Assembly (NCBI GenBank): GCA_007123775.1
Contig: SLGK01000073.1
Location: 1-34,484, forward strand
DNA: 34,484 nucleotides
Direction: 5' to 3'
Origin: Anaerolineae bacterium
Lineage (GTDB): Bacteria > Chloroflexota > Anaerolineae > Promineifilales > Promineifilaceae
A program made the translations under genes and the position numbers. Under the pieces are notes generated by a model, which did no database searches, was not told the DNA's origin, and worked only from the letters and a program-made list of their open reading frames with translations. This document shows, piece by piece, positions 14,880 to 22,760 of this stretch; position 1 is the first letter of the stretch; each line of letters opens with the position of its first letter.

Positions 14880-17270
14880 CTAGGCGGTTTGAACTTTGGT
14901 GGGGACGTTAACAATTGCCGCCCGCTCACCACATTTGGTACATTCGGCCGTATCATCCTTTACCTGGACCATCAGCCCGTTACACACGGCGCAAGGTTGG
15001 GGCAACGGCCGTTTCCAACTGGTCCATTCACATTCAGGGTAATTGGAGCAGCCATAGAAGACGCGCCCGCGCCGGGTCTTCTTCTCGATCAGGTCGCCAT
15101 CGGCACAATCGGGGCAGGCAACGCCCACCTTGACCAAAATCTGCTCCGTGTGGCGACATTTGGGGAAATTGCTGCAACCGATGAAACGGCCGTAGCGACC
15201 CTCTCGATACAGTAACGGGCTGTTACATTTGGGACAGTCACGGCCTACCGGCTCCGGCTCCTTCTTGAGATCAATCTTCTCAATCGCCTCATCGGCCGCG
15301 GCCAGGTTGGTGGCAAACTGCCGGTAAAAGCCATCCACCACCGGCACCCACTCTTTTTCCCCTTCGGCGATCTGGTCCAGTTCATCTTCGAGACGAGCCG
15401 TAAAGTCAACCGACATGACGTTGGGGAAATGATCGACCAGCAGATCGTTGACCACGCGCCCCGTCTTGGTGGGGACCAGCCGTCTATCTTTGGCCTTGAT
15501 GTAACCCCGCTTCTGAATGGTTGACATAATGGAGGCGTAGGTACTGGGACGGCCGATGCCGTGTTCTTCCATTGCCTTAACCAGCGTGGCCTCTGAATAG
15601 CGGGGTGGCGGCTGGGTGAAGTGCTGTTCAGGCAGCAGTTGCAGCAGGTCCAGCACCTCGTTCTCCTGCAAATCGGCCGGGACAGGATGCTCTAAATCGT
15701 CGTCGTCGGGTTTGTCTTCGGGCCGCGTTTCTTCGTACAGAGCCAAAAAGCCGGGGAAGCGCAGGCTGGAACCGGTAGCGCGGAAGAGATACGGCCGTTC
15801 TACCACCGCCACCTTCGCCTCACCAGCATAAATATCGGTCGAAACGGTATCATATTCGGCCGGGGCCATCTGGCTGGCCACAAATCGCTCCCAGATCAGC
15901 CGGTAGAGCCGGTGCTGGTCTCGCGTCAGTTGGGATTTGATGAATTTGGGCACCCAACTTACCGACACAGGCCGGATCGCTTCGTGCGCTTCCTGGGCCG
16001 CTTTGGCTTTTGTTTTGTAGGTGGGAGGCTCGGCCGGCACGTAGTCGGCCCCAAATTTGTCGCCGATGTAGCCACGCGCTTCGTTCTGGGCATCTTTGGA
16101 GACGGTCACGCTATCGGTCCGCATGTAGGTGATGAGACCGGTCGTGCCCGTTTCCCCTTTCAGGTCTACGCCTTCGTATAACTGCTGGGCGATTTGCATC
16201 GTCTTGCTGGCGCTGAAGTTGAGCTTGCGCGAGGCTTCTTGCTGCAAGGTGCTGGTGGTGAAGGGGGCGGCGGGACGGCGCGTACGCTGGCCCAGCCGGA
16301 CTTCGCCCACGGCCCAGTGGGCTTTCTCTAAAGCGGCCAGGTGGGGCTGCACGGCCGTTTCGCTGTTCAGCAGCGGGTCTTCTCCTTTGAATTTGTGGAA
16401 TTTGGCGGTGAAATACGGCCGTTCAGATGCACCATTGCCATTATCAAATTTCTGCTGGCTCAACTCCGCCAGAATCGACCAATATTCTTCGGCCTCAAAC
16501 GCCTCAATTTCCCGCTCCCGCTCCACAATCAGGCGCACGGCCACCGACTGCACCCGGCCGGCCGACAAACGACCACGCACCTTACGCCACAGCAGGGGGC
16601 TGAGTTTATAACCCACCAGCCGGTCCAAGATGCGGCGGGCCTGCTGCGCGTTGACCCGTTCCATGTCAATGCCGCGCGGCTTAGAAAAAGCGGCTTCAAT
16701 GGCCGGCTTGGTGATCTCGTGAAACACTACCCGCTTTGTCCGCGCCAGCTCCATTTCGGCCGATTCCAGGACGTGCCAGGCAATGGCCTCCCCTTCCCGG
16801 TCGGGGTCGGTGGCCAGGTAAATTTCTTTGGCTTTGGCCGCCGCCTCTTTCAAATCCTTGACCACCTGCCGCTTGTCGTTGGGCACGCGGTATTCAGGTG
16901 CGTAGCCGTCGTCAATATCCACACTCAGGCGAGACTTCAACAAATCACGCACGTGGCCCACGCTGGATTTGACCGTATAACCCCGCCCCAGGTAACGGCC
17001 GATGGTGCGGGCCTTAGCCGGGGATTCGACGATGACTAAACGGCCGCGCCGGGGGGTCTCTTTCTTCTCTTTCTTCGGGCGTGTGATTTCCGGCTTGGGC
17101 AACTCATCGTGGGCCGGCGTATAGCCCGTTTTATAAATCGTACCCTGGCAAACAGGACAAGTCCCCCGCGTGCCGGGTGAGCCATTAGCCGCCCACTCCG
17201 CCTGCGGATTCACTATCTCTCGTTTTTCTTTACACTTAAAACAATAACCGATCAATTTCTTTTCACTCAT
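14880..17270 (-). CDS. topA: DNA topoisomerase I with extra N-terminal zinc ribbon
   Basis: 796 residues. Residues 1-50 form a four-Cys ribbon ('GYCFKCKEKREI...GTCPVCQGTIY') of the DUF5679 type, followed by a basic linker. The Toprim domain starts 'RLVIVESPAKARTIGRYLG' (about 77) with 'ATDPDREGEAIAWH'. The DNA gate carries 'GLITYMRTDSVTVS', where Tyr is the active-site nucleophile. The C-terminus has 'CPKC...GCSNFPKC', 'CPDC...GCSNYPEC' and 'CAVC...CTKC' zinc ribbons. It relaxes negative supercoils by breaking one strand. The start ATG directly abuts a CGTAA repeat and has no visible Shine-Dalgarno. The N-terminal ribbon fused to TopA is something I associate with Chloroflexota. Confidence 0.96.
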   Translation of the reverse strand: MSEKKLIGYCFKCKEKREIVNPQAEWAANGSPGTRGTCPVCQGTIYKTGYTPAHDELPKPEITRPKKEKKETPRRGRLVIVESPAKARTIGRYLGRGYTVKSSVGHVRDLLKSRLSVDIDDGYAPEYRVPNDKRQVVKDLKEAAAKAKEIYLATDPDREGEAIAWHVLESAEMELARTKRVVFHEITKPAIEAAFSKPRGIDMERVNAQQARRILDRLVGYKLSPLLWRKVRGRLSAGRVQSVAVRLIVEREREIEAFEAEEYWSILAELSQQKFDNGNGASERPYFTAKFHKFKGEDPLLNSETAVQPHLAALEKAHWAVGEVRLGQRTRRPAAPFTTSTLQQEASRKLNFSASKTMQIAQQLYEGVDLKGETGTTGLITYMRTDSVTVSKDAQNEARGYIGDKFGADYVPAEPPTYKTKAKAAQEAHEAIRPVSVSWVPKFIKSQLTRDQHRLYRLIWERFVASQMAPAEYDTVSTDIYAGEAKVAVVERPYLFRATGSSLRFPGFLALYEETRPEDKPDDDDLEHPVPADLQENEVLDLLQLLPEQHFTQPPPRYSEATLVKAMEEHGIGRPSTYASIMSTIQKRGYIKAKDRRLVPTKTGRVVNDLLVDHFPNVMSVDFTARLEDELDQIAEGEKEWVPVVDGFYRQFATNLAAADEAIEKIDLKKEPEPVGRDCPKCNSPLLYREGRYGRFIGCSNFPKCRHTEQILVKVGVACPDCADGDLIEKKTRRGRVFYGCSNYPECEWTSWKRPLPQPCAVCNGLMVQVKDDTAECTKCGERAAIVNVPTKVQTA

Positions 17271-17272
17271 AA

Positions 17273-17325
17273 GCGTAATGCGTAAAACGTAATGCGTAAG
17301 CCGTTACTCGTTACGTTTTACGTAG
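17273..17325. repeat. CGTAA/ACGTTTTACG repeat element between manC-like gene and topA
   Basis: Tandem GCGTAAT/GCGTAAAA words (17273-17299) are followed by partly complementary TTACGTTTTACG (17311-17322). The element touches the TAA stop of the guanylyltransferase (17328-17326) on one side and is 2 bases from the topA start codon on the other, so it fills the entire gap. Confidence 0.8.
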
Positions 17326-18423
17326 TTAACTATAATCTTCCCACTCCGTCCCCTCCAGACCGTTCACCACCTCTTTGACTAACGGAATGCGGTCTTTGGG
17401 CACGACCAGGATAGCATCTTCGGTATTTATAACAATCATCCCTTCCAGGCCAACGGCGGCCACCAGTTTGCCATCTTCATAATTATAGATCAAGCAATCC
17501 TTAGAATCGGTGTCAATAACACCGCCTTTGATGACGTTGGCCGCCGGGTCGGGATTGACCGCTTCTTTGAGGGCGTAGAGTGTGCCAGGATCGCTCCAGC
17601 CCATTTCACCGTGAACCACCACCGCCTGTTCCGGGGGGATATGGGTCAAAATGGCGTCATCAAAACTCATGGAGGCCATCTGGGGATAGATTTCTGCCAG
17701 CGTTTTCTGGTACGCATCTGTGCCGATTGTGGCCGCAATCTGGCTAAGCTGCGCCCACATCGCCGGCTGCTGTTGCCGATACAGTTGTAACACAAAGTTA
17801 ATAGTTGTCACAAAATAGCCAGTATTCCAGACGTGGCTTTGCCGGGCAAACATCTGTTGGCATTGCTCCAACGGGGGGCGATAGGTAAGGGAGTTGAAGC
17901 GGTAATACGGCCGTTCCGCCACCACCCCCAACTTTTCCCCCAGGCCAATCCAGCCCAGGTTGTCGTTGGCAAAGCGGGGCGTCTCGCCGACAAAGATGAT
18001 TTTGGCTTCTTCTTGTTGCAGGAGGGATTCGGCCGTTTCCATCACGCCTAAAAATTCGGCCACGTTGTCCATATAATTGTCGCCCCACAAGATGGCTACC
18101 GGCTCCTCTTGCATTTTATCGGTTGGGGCGGCAGCCAGATGGATCATCGCCAGCCCCACAGCCGCCGCTAAGTCACGCCGCGTCGGTTCGCCGATCAGGT
18201 TTTGCGGCGGCAGTTGGGGTAACTGCCCGGCGATGATGTCCAGATAACGCTCGTTGGTGGAGACAAAAATATCCTCTGCTCCATATCGCTCCTCCACGCG
18301 GTCCACGGCCAACTGGAGGGTAGAGTGGCTGCCGATAATCGGCTCAAACTGTTTGGGTGATTTTTGGCGGCTAATGGGCCACAAACGTCGCCCGGAGCCA
18401 CCGGCAAAGATGATGATTTTCAT
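17326..18423 (-). CDS. manC: Mannose-1-phosphate guanylyltransferase
   Basis: 365 residues, the size of single-domain (GDP-mannose pyrophosphorylase only) enzymes. 'IIIFAGGSGRRLWPISRQKSPKQF' at the N-terminus is the nucleotide-binding signature GGxGxRLWPxSRxxxPKQ, split here over residues 4-26. 'EPTRRDLAAAVGLA' is the E-P-x-x-R/K-x-T/A-A family block, 'HVWNTGYFV' the 'WNSGxF' motif, and 'EMGWSDPGTLYAL' the metal-site GWSDxG motif. It makes GDP-mannose from GTP and mannose-1-phosphate for glycans. Spacing from GAGGT to ATG is short. A divergent lipoprotein gene lies 220 bases upstream. The stop codon is followed at once by a CGTAA repeat. Confidence 0.94.
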   Translation of the reverse strand: MKIIIFAGGSGRRLWPISRQKSPKQFEPIIGSHSTLQLAVDRVEERYGAEDIFVSTNERYLDIIAGQLPQLPPQNLIGEPTRRDLAAAVGLAMIHLAAAPTDKMQEEPVAILWGDNYMDNVAEFLGVMETAESLLQQEEAKIIFVGETPRFANDNLGWIGLGEKLGVVAERPYYRFNSLTYRPPLEQCQQMFARQSHVWNTGYFVTTINFVLQLYRQQQPAMWAQLSQIAATIGTDAYQKTLAEIYPQMASMSFDDAILTHIPPEQAVVVHGEMGWSDPGTLYALKEAVNPDPAANVIKGGVIDTDSKDCLIYNYEDGKLVAAVGLEGMIVINTEDAILVVPKDRIPLVKEVVNGLEGTEWEDYS

Positions 18424-18498
18424 AAGACCTCTATCTCATTTAGTCGTTGTATGGTTGTATAGGTGAACGGGCGTGAGTATACATGTTTGACTTGATGG

Positions 18499-18520
18499 GA
18501 ACAAACTTCGCCGTTTGTTC
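18499..18520. promoter_or_regulatory. 8-bp inverted repeat in a divergent promoter region
   Basis: GAACAAAC-TTCGCC-GTTTGTTC, a perfect dyad with 6-base spacing, lies in the 220-base gap between divergent manC and the lipoprotein gene. It could be an operator for a dimeric repressor or a small hairpin. No regulator gene is adjacent. Confidence 0.4.
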
Positions 18521-18535
18521 GTCTGATGGATAGTC

Positions 18536-18579
18536 AAAATATCTTGTTATAATGGCAGTAAAATATCTGTTATAGTCGT
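18536..18579 (+). promoter_or_regulatory. Duplicated -10-like segment, probable promoter of lipoprotein gene
   Basis: Two similar 20-base stretches follow each other: AAAATATCTTGTTATAATGG (18537-18556), with a perfect TATAAT at 18548-18553, and AAAATATCTGTTATAGTCG (18561-18579), with TATAGT. No convincing -35 box was found at the right spacing, so only the -10 element is supported. The direct duplication may give tandem promoters for the gene starting at 18644. Confidence 0.4.
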
Positions 18580-18643
18580 AGCAGTAGAACGACATGAACC
18601 ATTTATTGCATTCCAATAATAGGATGGATGGAATAGTGTAACA

Positions 18644-19735
18644 ATGTTTCCTCACCTGCCACAACGAGTATTCACAAAGTTGAAACCAGTTTTCGCCTGC
18701 CTGGTTTTGGCCACATTGTTTGCCTGTACAGCGGCAACTCAACCGGAATCACTGATCGAACAACCTGCGTCTGCGACTGAAATTGCTGTTGAAGAGGTGC
18801 CAGCGACAACAAGTAGCGATCCATTCGAGGACGCTATAGCTAAAGACGCCCACTGGTATGCCGAACGGTTTGGCGTCAGTCACGAGGAAGCGGTACGTCG
18901 TTTGCGCTGGCAAGGGGCCATTGGCGCGTTGGATTCAGGCCTGCGTGGTGAACGGCGCACCTTCGCCGGTTTGTGGGTCGAACATGAGCCGGTTTACCAG
19001 ATTGTGGTAGCCTTTACCGTGACCGATGGGGCCGATATTCTGCAACCCTACCTGACCGGCCAGCCCTACGCCGACTACATAACCATTCGGCAGCATCGCT
19101 ACACGCTGGCAGAATTGGAAGCGGCCCAACGCGAGGCAATCGCCATAACCAATCAATTGGCCGTTCCTGCCAGCAGCGACGTGGCGGTGCAAAATAACCA
19201 GGCCACCCTGATCGTAGGTAACCCGGACCTGCTGCTGGCGGAAATAGAAGTTGCCGGTCTCACCCTACCTGACCCGGTGGCTGTGCTGCCCATTGATCCG
19301 GACAACCTGAGCGTAACAAACCACAGCCGGGTTGAGCAATACCTGGGGCCAGACGGGCAGACGATTTACTTTCCCCACCAGGCCCCTTCACTGGTTTACC
19401 ATCAAGTTGCTTTCTCTGGCCGCCTGGTCCTGGATGACAGCGGTTGCCTCCGTTTGCAACCGGCGCATGATGGAGAAGCAGCCCCATTGGTTATCTGGCC
19501 CCATGATTACCACCTGCGCCCGGCCGAAAGCAATGGCGCAGACAACGGCATTGAAATCCTGGACGGCCGAAATAGCATAGTTGCCTCTACCCTCGAAACG
19601 GATATTGTTAGCTGGGGTGGCGCGGAGACCACGACTTTTTCCGGCCCCGGTATGCCTATTGACGCCTGTCCCGGTCCCTACTGGCTGTTGGCTCCCATTT
19701 CAAATGCGTTCAACATAGGCGGAAATACACCATAA
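18644..19735 (+). CDS. Putative lipoprotein of unknown function
   Basis: 363 residues. The N-terminus has a basic start and hydrophobic stretch ending 'LVLATLFAC', giving a likely lipobox with Cys28, though Phe at -2 is unusual. Then comes a low-complexity acidic Ala/Thr/Glu linker (about 30-60) and a region 'DAHWYAERFGVSHEEAVRRLRWQGAI' predicted helical. The middle segment 'RTFAGLWVEHEPVYQIVVAFT' through 'AIAITNQL' resembles proteins with a repeated alpha/beta 'peptidase-propeptide-like' unit seen in secreted proteins (weak inference). The C-terminal third is beta-rich with a Cys pair ('DDSGCLRL', 'PIDACPGPYW'). Divergent from manC and convergent with dprA. Function not assigned. Confidence 0.8.
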   Translation: MFPHLPQRVFTKLKPVFACLVLATLFACTAATQPESLIEQPASATEIAVEEVPATTSSDPFEDAIAKDAHWYAERFGVSHEEAVRRLRWQGAIGALDSGLRGERRTFAGLWVEHEPVYQIVVAFTVTDGADILQPYLTGQPYADYITIRQHRYTLAELEAAQREAIAITNQLAVPASSDVAVQNNQATLIVGNPDLLLAEIEVAGLTLPDPVAVLPIDPDNLSVTNHSRVEQYLGPDGQTIYFPHQAPSLVYHQVAFSGRLVLDDSGCLRLQPAHDGEAAPLVIWPHDYHLRPAESNGADNGIEILDGRNSIVASTLETDIVSWGGAETTTFSGPGMPIDACPGPYWLLAPISNAFNIGGNTP

Positions 19736-19746
19736 TGAAGGTGCAT

Positions 19747-19810
19747 GACGGAGGACCGACGACGGAGGACGGAGCGCGTTCTTCCGTCCTCGGTCCTTCG
19801 TCCTCCGTCC
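19747..19810. repeat. Inverted repeat of GACGGAGGA words between convergent genes
   Basis: The left arm 19747-19773 and right arm about 19783-19810 are built of GACGGAGGAC/GACCGA words and are complementary with a few mismatches. It lies between the lipoprotein stop (19735) and the convergent dprA stop (19828), where a bidirectional terminator would be expected. The same word family is at 26682-26738. Confidence 0.82.
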
Positions 19811-19827
19811 CGACTTTGACAGCTCTC

Positions 19828-20949
19828 TTACTTCTTGCTCCCCACGTCATACACCGGCTCTGGCTCACGGGTGAGCGCATAATTCATGCCGCCGACCTGC
19901 TGCACCATGCCCTTTAGCTCCATCATGGTCAGGGTGCTGCTGACCAGGCTGCTGGGCAGACCGGTGGCCCGGCAGAGGGCGTCAATGTGAATCGGTTGGC
20001 GACTGAGTTCAGAGAGCAGGGCCGCTTCTTCGGCCGTTTCGGGGAGGGCTAACTGCACGGCCGTATGCTCCACCACCATCTGCAAATTCAACTCCTCCAG
20101 CACATCTTCGACGCAGGTGATCAGCTTGGCCCCCTCTTGAATCAGCCGGTTGGGGCCGCGGCTGGCGGGGCTGGTGGCGTTACCGGGCACGGCCATCACC
20201 TCCCGGTCTTGTTCCAGGGCAAAATCGGCCGTGATGAGGGCGCCGCTTCGCTCACCCGCCTCGACCACAATCACGCCCAGCGACAGGCCACTGATAACCC
20301 GATTGCGCGGCGGAAAGTTTTTGGCCTCCGGCTGCGTACCCAAAGCATACTCAGAGACGACGGCCCCTTGCCCGGCCAGCAGGGGCGGGATCAGCTTCCG
20401 GTTTTCGGCCGGGTAAACGCAGTCTAGCCCGGAACCTAAAACGGCGATGGTGCGCCCACCAGCCTCGATAGCCGTCTGGTGGGCTACGGCGTCGATGCCC
20501 CGCGCCAGGCCGCTGACGATGGTCACGTTATTGTTAACCAATCCGCGCACCAAATCCTGCGTCATTTGACGGCCGTAGGTGGTCAGGCGGCGCGTACCCA
20601 CCACGGCTACCGCCCACTGGTCCGAGGGCAAAATTTCGCCCTGCACGTACAGTACGGGCGGCGGGTTGGCGATTTCGCGTAAGTAGGTGGGGTAGTCGGG
20701 GGTGTGCCAGGTTAGCAGGCTGACACCGGCTGACTGGACCTGCTCCAATTGGCGGTCCAGGTCAACTTCGGCGCGGGTATCGAGGAAGCTTTGGATGGAA
20801 CGGCCGTCTAGCCCGATCTTTTTCAACTGGTATTCGTTGGCCTGCCAGGCCGTGCCTATGTCGCCAAAATAGGCCAGCAGTGCCTCTAGCTTGGCCGGAC
20901 CAATGCCCTTCACCAGATTAAAACCGAGCCAATATTTGAGTTCAGACAT
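19828..20949 (-). CDS. dprA: DNA-processing protein DprA
   Basis: 373 residues. The N-terminal helix-hairpin-helix-like part is 'LVKGIGPAKLEALLAYFG'. The Rossmann-like core has 'VAVVGTRRLTTYGRQ', 'TIVSGLARGIDAVAHQTAIEAGGRTIAVLGSGLDCVYP', 'FPPRNRVISGLS' and 'EAGERSGALITADFALEQDREVMAVPG', all DprA/Smf hallmarks. The last about 65 residues form a winged-helix DML1-type domain. DprA binds single-stranded DNA and loads RecA during transformation and recombination. In many bacteria dprA sits beside topA; here manC and a lipoprotein gene separate them. It lies downstream of rimM with a GCGTATT repeat in the gap. Confidence 0.95.
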   Translation of the reverse strand: MSELKYWLGFNLVKGIGPAKLEALLAYFGDIGTAWQANEYQLKKIGLDGRSIQSFLDTRAEVDLDRQLEQVQSAGVSLLTWHTPDYPTYLREIANPPPVLYVQGEILPSDQWAVAVVGTRRLTTYGRQMTQDLVRGLVNNNVTIVSGLARGIDAVAHQTAIEAGGRTIAVLGSGLDCVYPAENRKLIPPLLAGQGAVVSEYALGTQPEAKNFPPRNRVISGLSLGVIVVEAGERSGALITADFALEQDREVMAVPGNATSPASRGPNRLIQEGAKLITCVEDVLEELNLQMVVEHTAVQLALPETAEEAALLSELSRQPIHIDALCRATGLPSSLVSSTLTMMELKGMVQQVGGMNYALTREPEPVYDVGSKK

Positions 20950-20982
20950 GGCAGATCCAATGGTGTTTAGATTTATGGATGG

Positions 20983-21015
20983 GCGTATTGCGTAGTGCGT
21001 ATTGCGTAGTGCGTA
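20983..21015. repeat. Tandem GCGTATT/GCGTAGT words, single arm
   Basis: Four and a half copies of the 7-base words GCGTATT and GCGTAGT alternate in tandem with no complementary arm nearby. It lies between rimM and dprA. Its existence as a one-armed version shows that the family is defined by the tandem word, not only by the hairpin. Confidence 0.85.
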
Positions 21016-21051
21016 TACTGATTGCCCTAAAAGCTGAATACTGGCTGCTGG

Positions 21052-21600
21052 TCACTGCTTGCTGAAATCAGGCAGCAAACCCTCCAGCAAATGGACGGTC
21101 ATGCGGTTGGCATCGAAGTCAATGTCGAGAATAACTCCGGGGATGTCGGGGAGCAGGATTTCACCGAACTCGCCCTGGATGATGAAGACGTTGTTAGCCC
21201 CGGTTTCGAGAACGCTGCTGAGATGACCCAACAAACGGCCGTTTTCCTCATAAACCGCCAATCCTTCCAACTGGTACAAAAAATACTCCCCCTCTTCCAG
21301 GGGAATCGCTTCACTTTCGGGCACGTAGAGCAAACGGCCGGCCAGGCTGCCAGCCGCATCCCGGTCATCATAACCAACCAGTTTAAGCAGAACCTTATCC
21401 TGATGATAGCGAACGGAATCAACAGCGAAGGGCTGCGGCGTATCACCGCCCTGACGCCGGCCTACATAAACGGTTTTGAGCCAGGAGAAACGTTCAGGCA
21501 GGTCAGTATGAACCACCACGCGCATTTCGCCACGAATGCCGTGCGGTTTGGCAATTTCACCAATGATCAAAAAAGAGGAGGTTACGGCCGTTTCACCCAT
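21052..21600 (-). CDS. rimM: 16S rRNA processing protein RimM
   Basis: About 182 residues from the ATG at 21600; a TTG at 21621 would add 7 residues and neither start has a clear Shine-Dalgarno. 'IIGEIAKPHGIRGEMRVVVHTD' near the N-terminus is the conserved RimM opening, followed by 'VLLKLVGYDDRDAAGSLAGRLLYV'. The C-terminal PRC-barrel-like domain starts 'EYFLYQLEGLAVY', with 'ILLPDIPGVILDIDFDANRMTVHLLEGLLP' at the end. It helps 30S maturation by binding uS19 and the 16S head. It follows khpA and rpsP in the usual order, but trmD, its common downstream neighbour, is missing here. Confidence 0.94.
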   Translation of the reverse strand: MGETAVTSSFLIIGEIAKPHGIRGEMRVVVHTDLPERFSWLKTVYVGRRQGGDTPQPFAVDSVRYHQDKVLLKLVGYDDRDAAGSLAGRLLYVPESEAIPLEEGEYFLYQLEGLAVYEENGRLLGHLSSVLETGANNVFIIQGEFGEILLPDIPGVILDIDFDANRMTVHLLEGLLPDFSKQ

Positions 21601-21708
21601 ATCGAGAGAACACACAACCAATCACCGCTAAGAGCCTAAGAACAGATAACTTTTCGCCTTTTTGAGAACTCATAGCCTGCCCTAAGCCTGCCGAAAAGGG
21701 TTGACAAA

Positions 21709-21757
21709 GCGTATTGCGTATTTCGTCACCAGAGAAACCTACGCAATACGCAATACG
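21709..21757. repeat. Inverted GCGTATT repeat upstream of rimM
   Basis: GCGTATTGCGTATT (21709-21722) is complemented by ACGCAATACGCAATACG (21741-21757), with a loop of about 18 bases. It lies in the 212-base interval between khpA and rimM, so it splits what is usually a tight operon. Confidence 0.78.
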
Positions 21758-21796
21758 TCTAAACCCCAACGTCTTTACGGTAAAAAATCAAATAAC

Positions 21797-21829
21797 CTTC
21801 TTACTTCTGCCTTCTTACTTCTGCCTTCG
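21797..21829. repeat. Tandem 14-bp repeat just after khpA
   Basis: The unit CTTCTTACTTCTGC occurs twice in tandem plus a partial copy (on the minus strand AAGGCAGAAGTAAG). It begins within a few bases of the khpA stop codon. The word is different, but the position is the same as for the GCGTAGT and GTGGCGG elements. Confidence 0.75.
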
Positions 21830-21833
21830 TAGC

Positions 21834-22067
21834 CTACTCTTCCAGCAGTTCCACCTCGGCCGTTTTGCCCAGGCGCGAAGCCTTGACCTGCACCAGCGAG
21901 CGGACGGCGTTGATCACCCGACCACGCCGACCGATCACCCGGCCCACATCGTCACCGGCTACAGTCAGTTCCAAAGTAACGCGGTTGCCGTTCTCAATTT
22001 CGTGAACTTCTACCTCGTCGGGATGGTCAACCAATCCTTTGACGATATATTCGAGTAATTCTTTCAT
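21834..22067 (-). CDS. khpA: KH-domain RNA-binding protein KhpA (YlqC)
   Basis: 77 residues, the usual size. It opens 'MKELLEYIVKGLVDHPDEVEV' and has the type-II KH core 'LELTVAGDDVGRVIGRRGRVINAVRSLVQ' (split around GRVIGRRGR, the GxxG RNA-contact loop). KhpA pairs with KhpB to bind many RNAs, affecting cell division and ribosome assembly. It starts 5 bases after the rpsP stop, so the two are translationally close. GAAGAG lies before the ATG. The order rpsP-khpA-rimM is conserved widely. Confidence 0.94.
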   Translation of the reverse strand: MKELLEYIVKGLVDHPDEVEVHEIENGNRVTLELTVAGDDVGRVIGRRGRVINAVRSLVQVKASRLGKTAEVELLEE

Positions 22068-22072
22068 CGCTT

Positions 22073-22636
22073 TTACTCTTCTTCGTCGCGGCCAACCAGA
22101 TCATCGACGGCAGCCATAGCCGCCTCAGAGACGGTTTCGGCCGTTTCGCTGACGCTTTCAACCGCTGCTTCAACCGTTTCGCTGATAGCTTCGGCCACAT
22201 CGGCAGCAGTTTCACTGACGGTTTCCACAACTTCTTCAACCGCGTCTGAGGCCGTTTCTGCCACATCCGTTTCGGCGGCTTCTTCAACGGCCGTTTCGGC
22301 TGTCTCTATGGCTGTACCAACCGCGCCAACGACCACACCGGTAAATTCAGACACCAGATTCTCGAAGGACTCGCCAGCCCGCAGCCGGGTCAACCGGTCA
22401 TAGGTCCCCTGCTTCTCTAGCAGACGGCGCACCGCGTCACTAGGTTGGGCGCCCACGCTCAACCAATATAAGGCCCGCTCCTCGTCAATGCGATATTCGG
22501 CCGGATCGGGCATTGGATTGTAATATCCAATACGCTCGACGACACGGCCGTCGCGGGGGGATTTGCTGTCGGCCACTACCACGCGATAGCTGGCCTGTCT
22601 TTTTTTGCCTGTACGGCTTAAACGAATTCGCACCAT
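22073..22636 (-). CDS. rpsP: 30S ribosomal protein bS16 with long acidic C-terminal tail
   Basis: 187 residues against the usual 75-100. Residues 1-80 are a normal bS16: '[23 protein letters not shown]', '[13 protein letters not shown]', '[25 protein letters not shown]'. From about residue 98 onward there is an Ala/Val/Glu/Thr-rich extension made of degenerate 'ETV.E.A..V.E' units, ending '[10 protein letters not shown]'. The tail is strongly acidic, lacks Lys, and could form a long amphipathic helix or stay disordered. Some actinobacterial and Chloroflexota S16 proteins have Ala/Glu-rich tails, but the role is not known to me. It lies upstream of khpA in the ribosome-maturation cluster and downstream of ffh with a hairpin in between. 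Confidence 0.94.
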   Translation of the reverse strand: MVRIRLSRTGKKRQASYRVVVADSKSPRDGRVVERIGYYNPMPDPAEYRIDEERALYWLSVGAQPSDAVRRLLEKQGTYDRLTRLRAGESFENLVSEFTGVVVGAVGTAIETAETAVEEAAETDVAETASDAVEEVVETVSETAADVAEAISETVEAAVESVSETAETVSEAAMAAVDDLVGRDEEE

Positions 22637-22705
22637 GATAAATCTTTCTCTCCAGATTAGAATTTTTTGTTAGTTAAAGTTATGAGAGCGTGTAGGACAG
22701 TTGAG

Positions 22706-22757
22706 CGTAAAACGTAAAGCGTAATGCGTAAAAAACCCTTACGCTTTACGTTTTACG
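22706..22757. repeat. Perfect 17-bp inverted repeat of CGTAAA words
   Basis: CGTAAAACGTAAAGCGT (22706-22722) pairs perfectly with 22741-22757. It starts 3 bases beyond the ffh stop codon (22761-22763, minus strand) and precedes rpsP. Related words occur at 17273-17325 and 27653-27702. Confidence 0.88.
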
Positions 22758-22760
22758 AAA

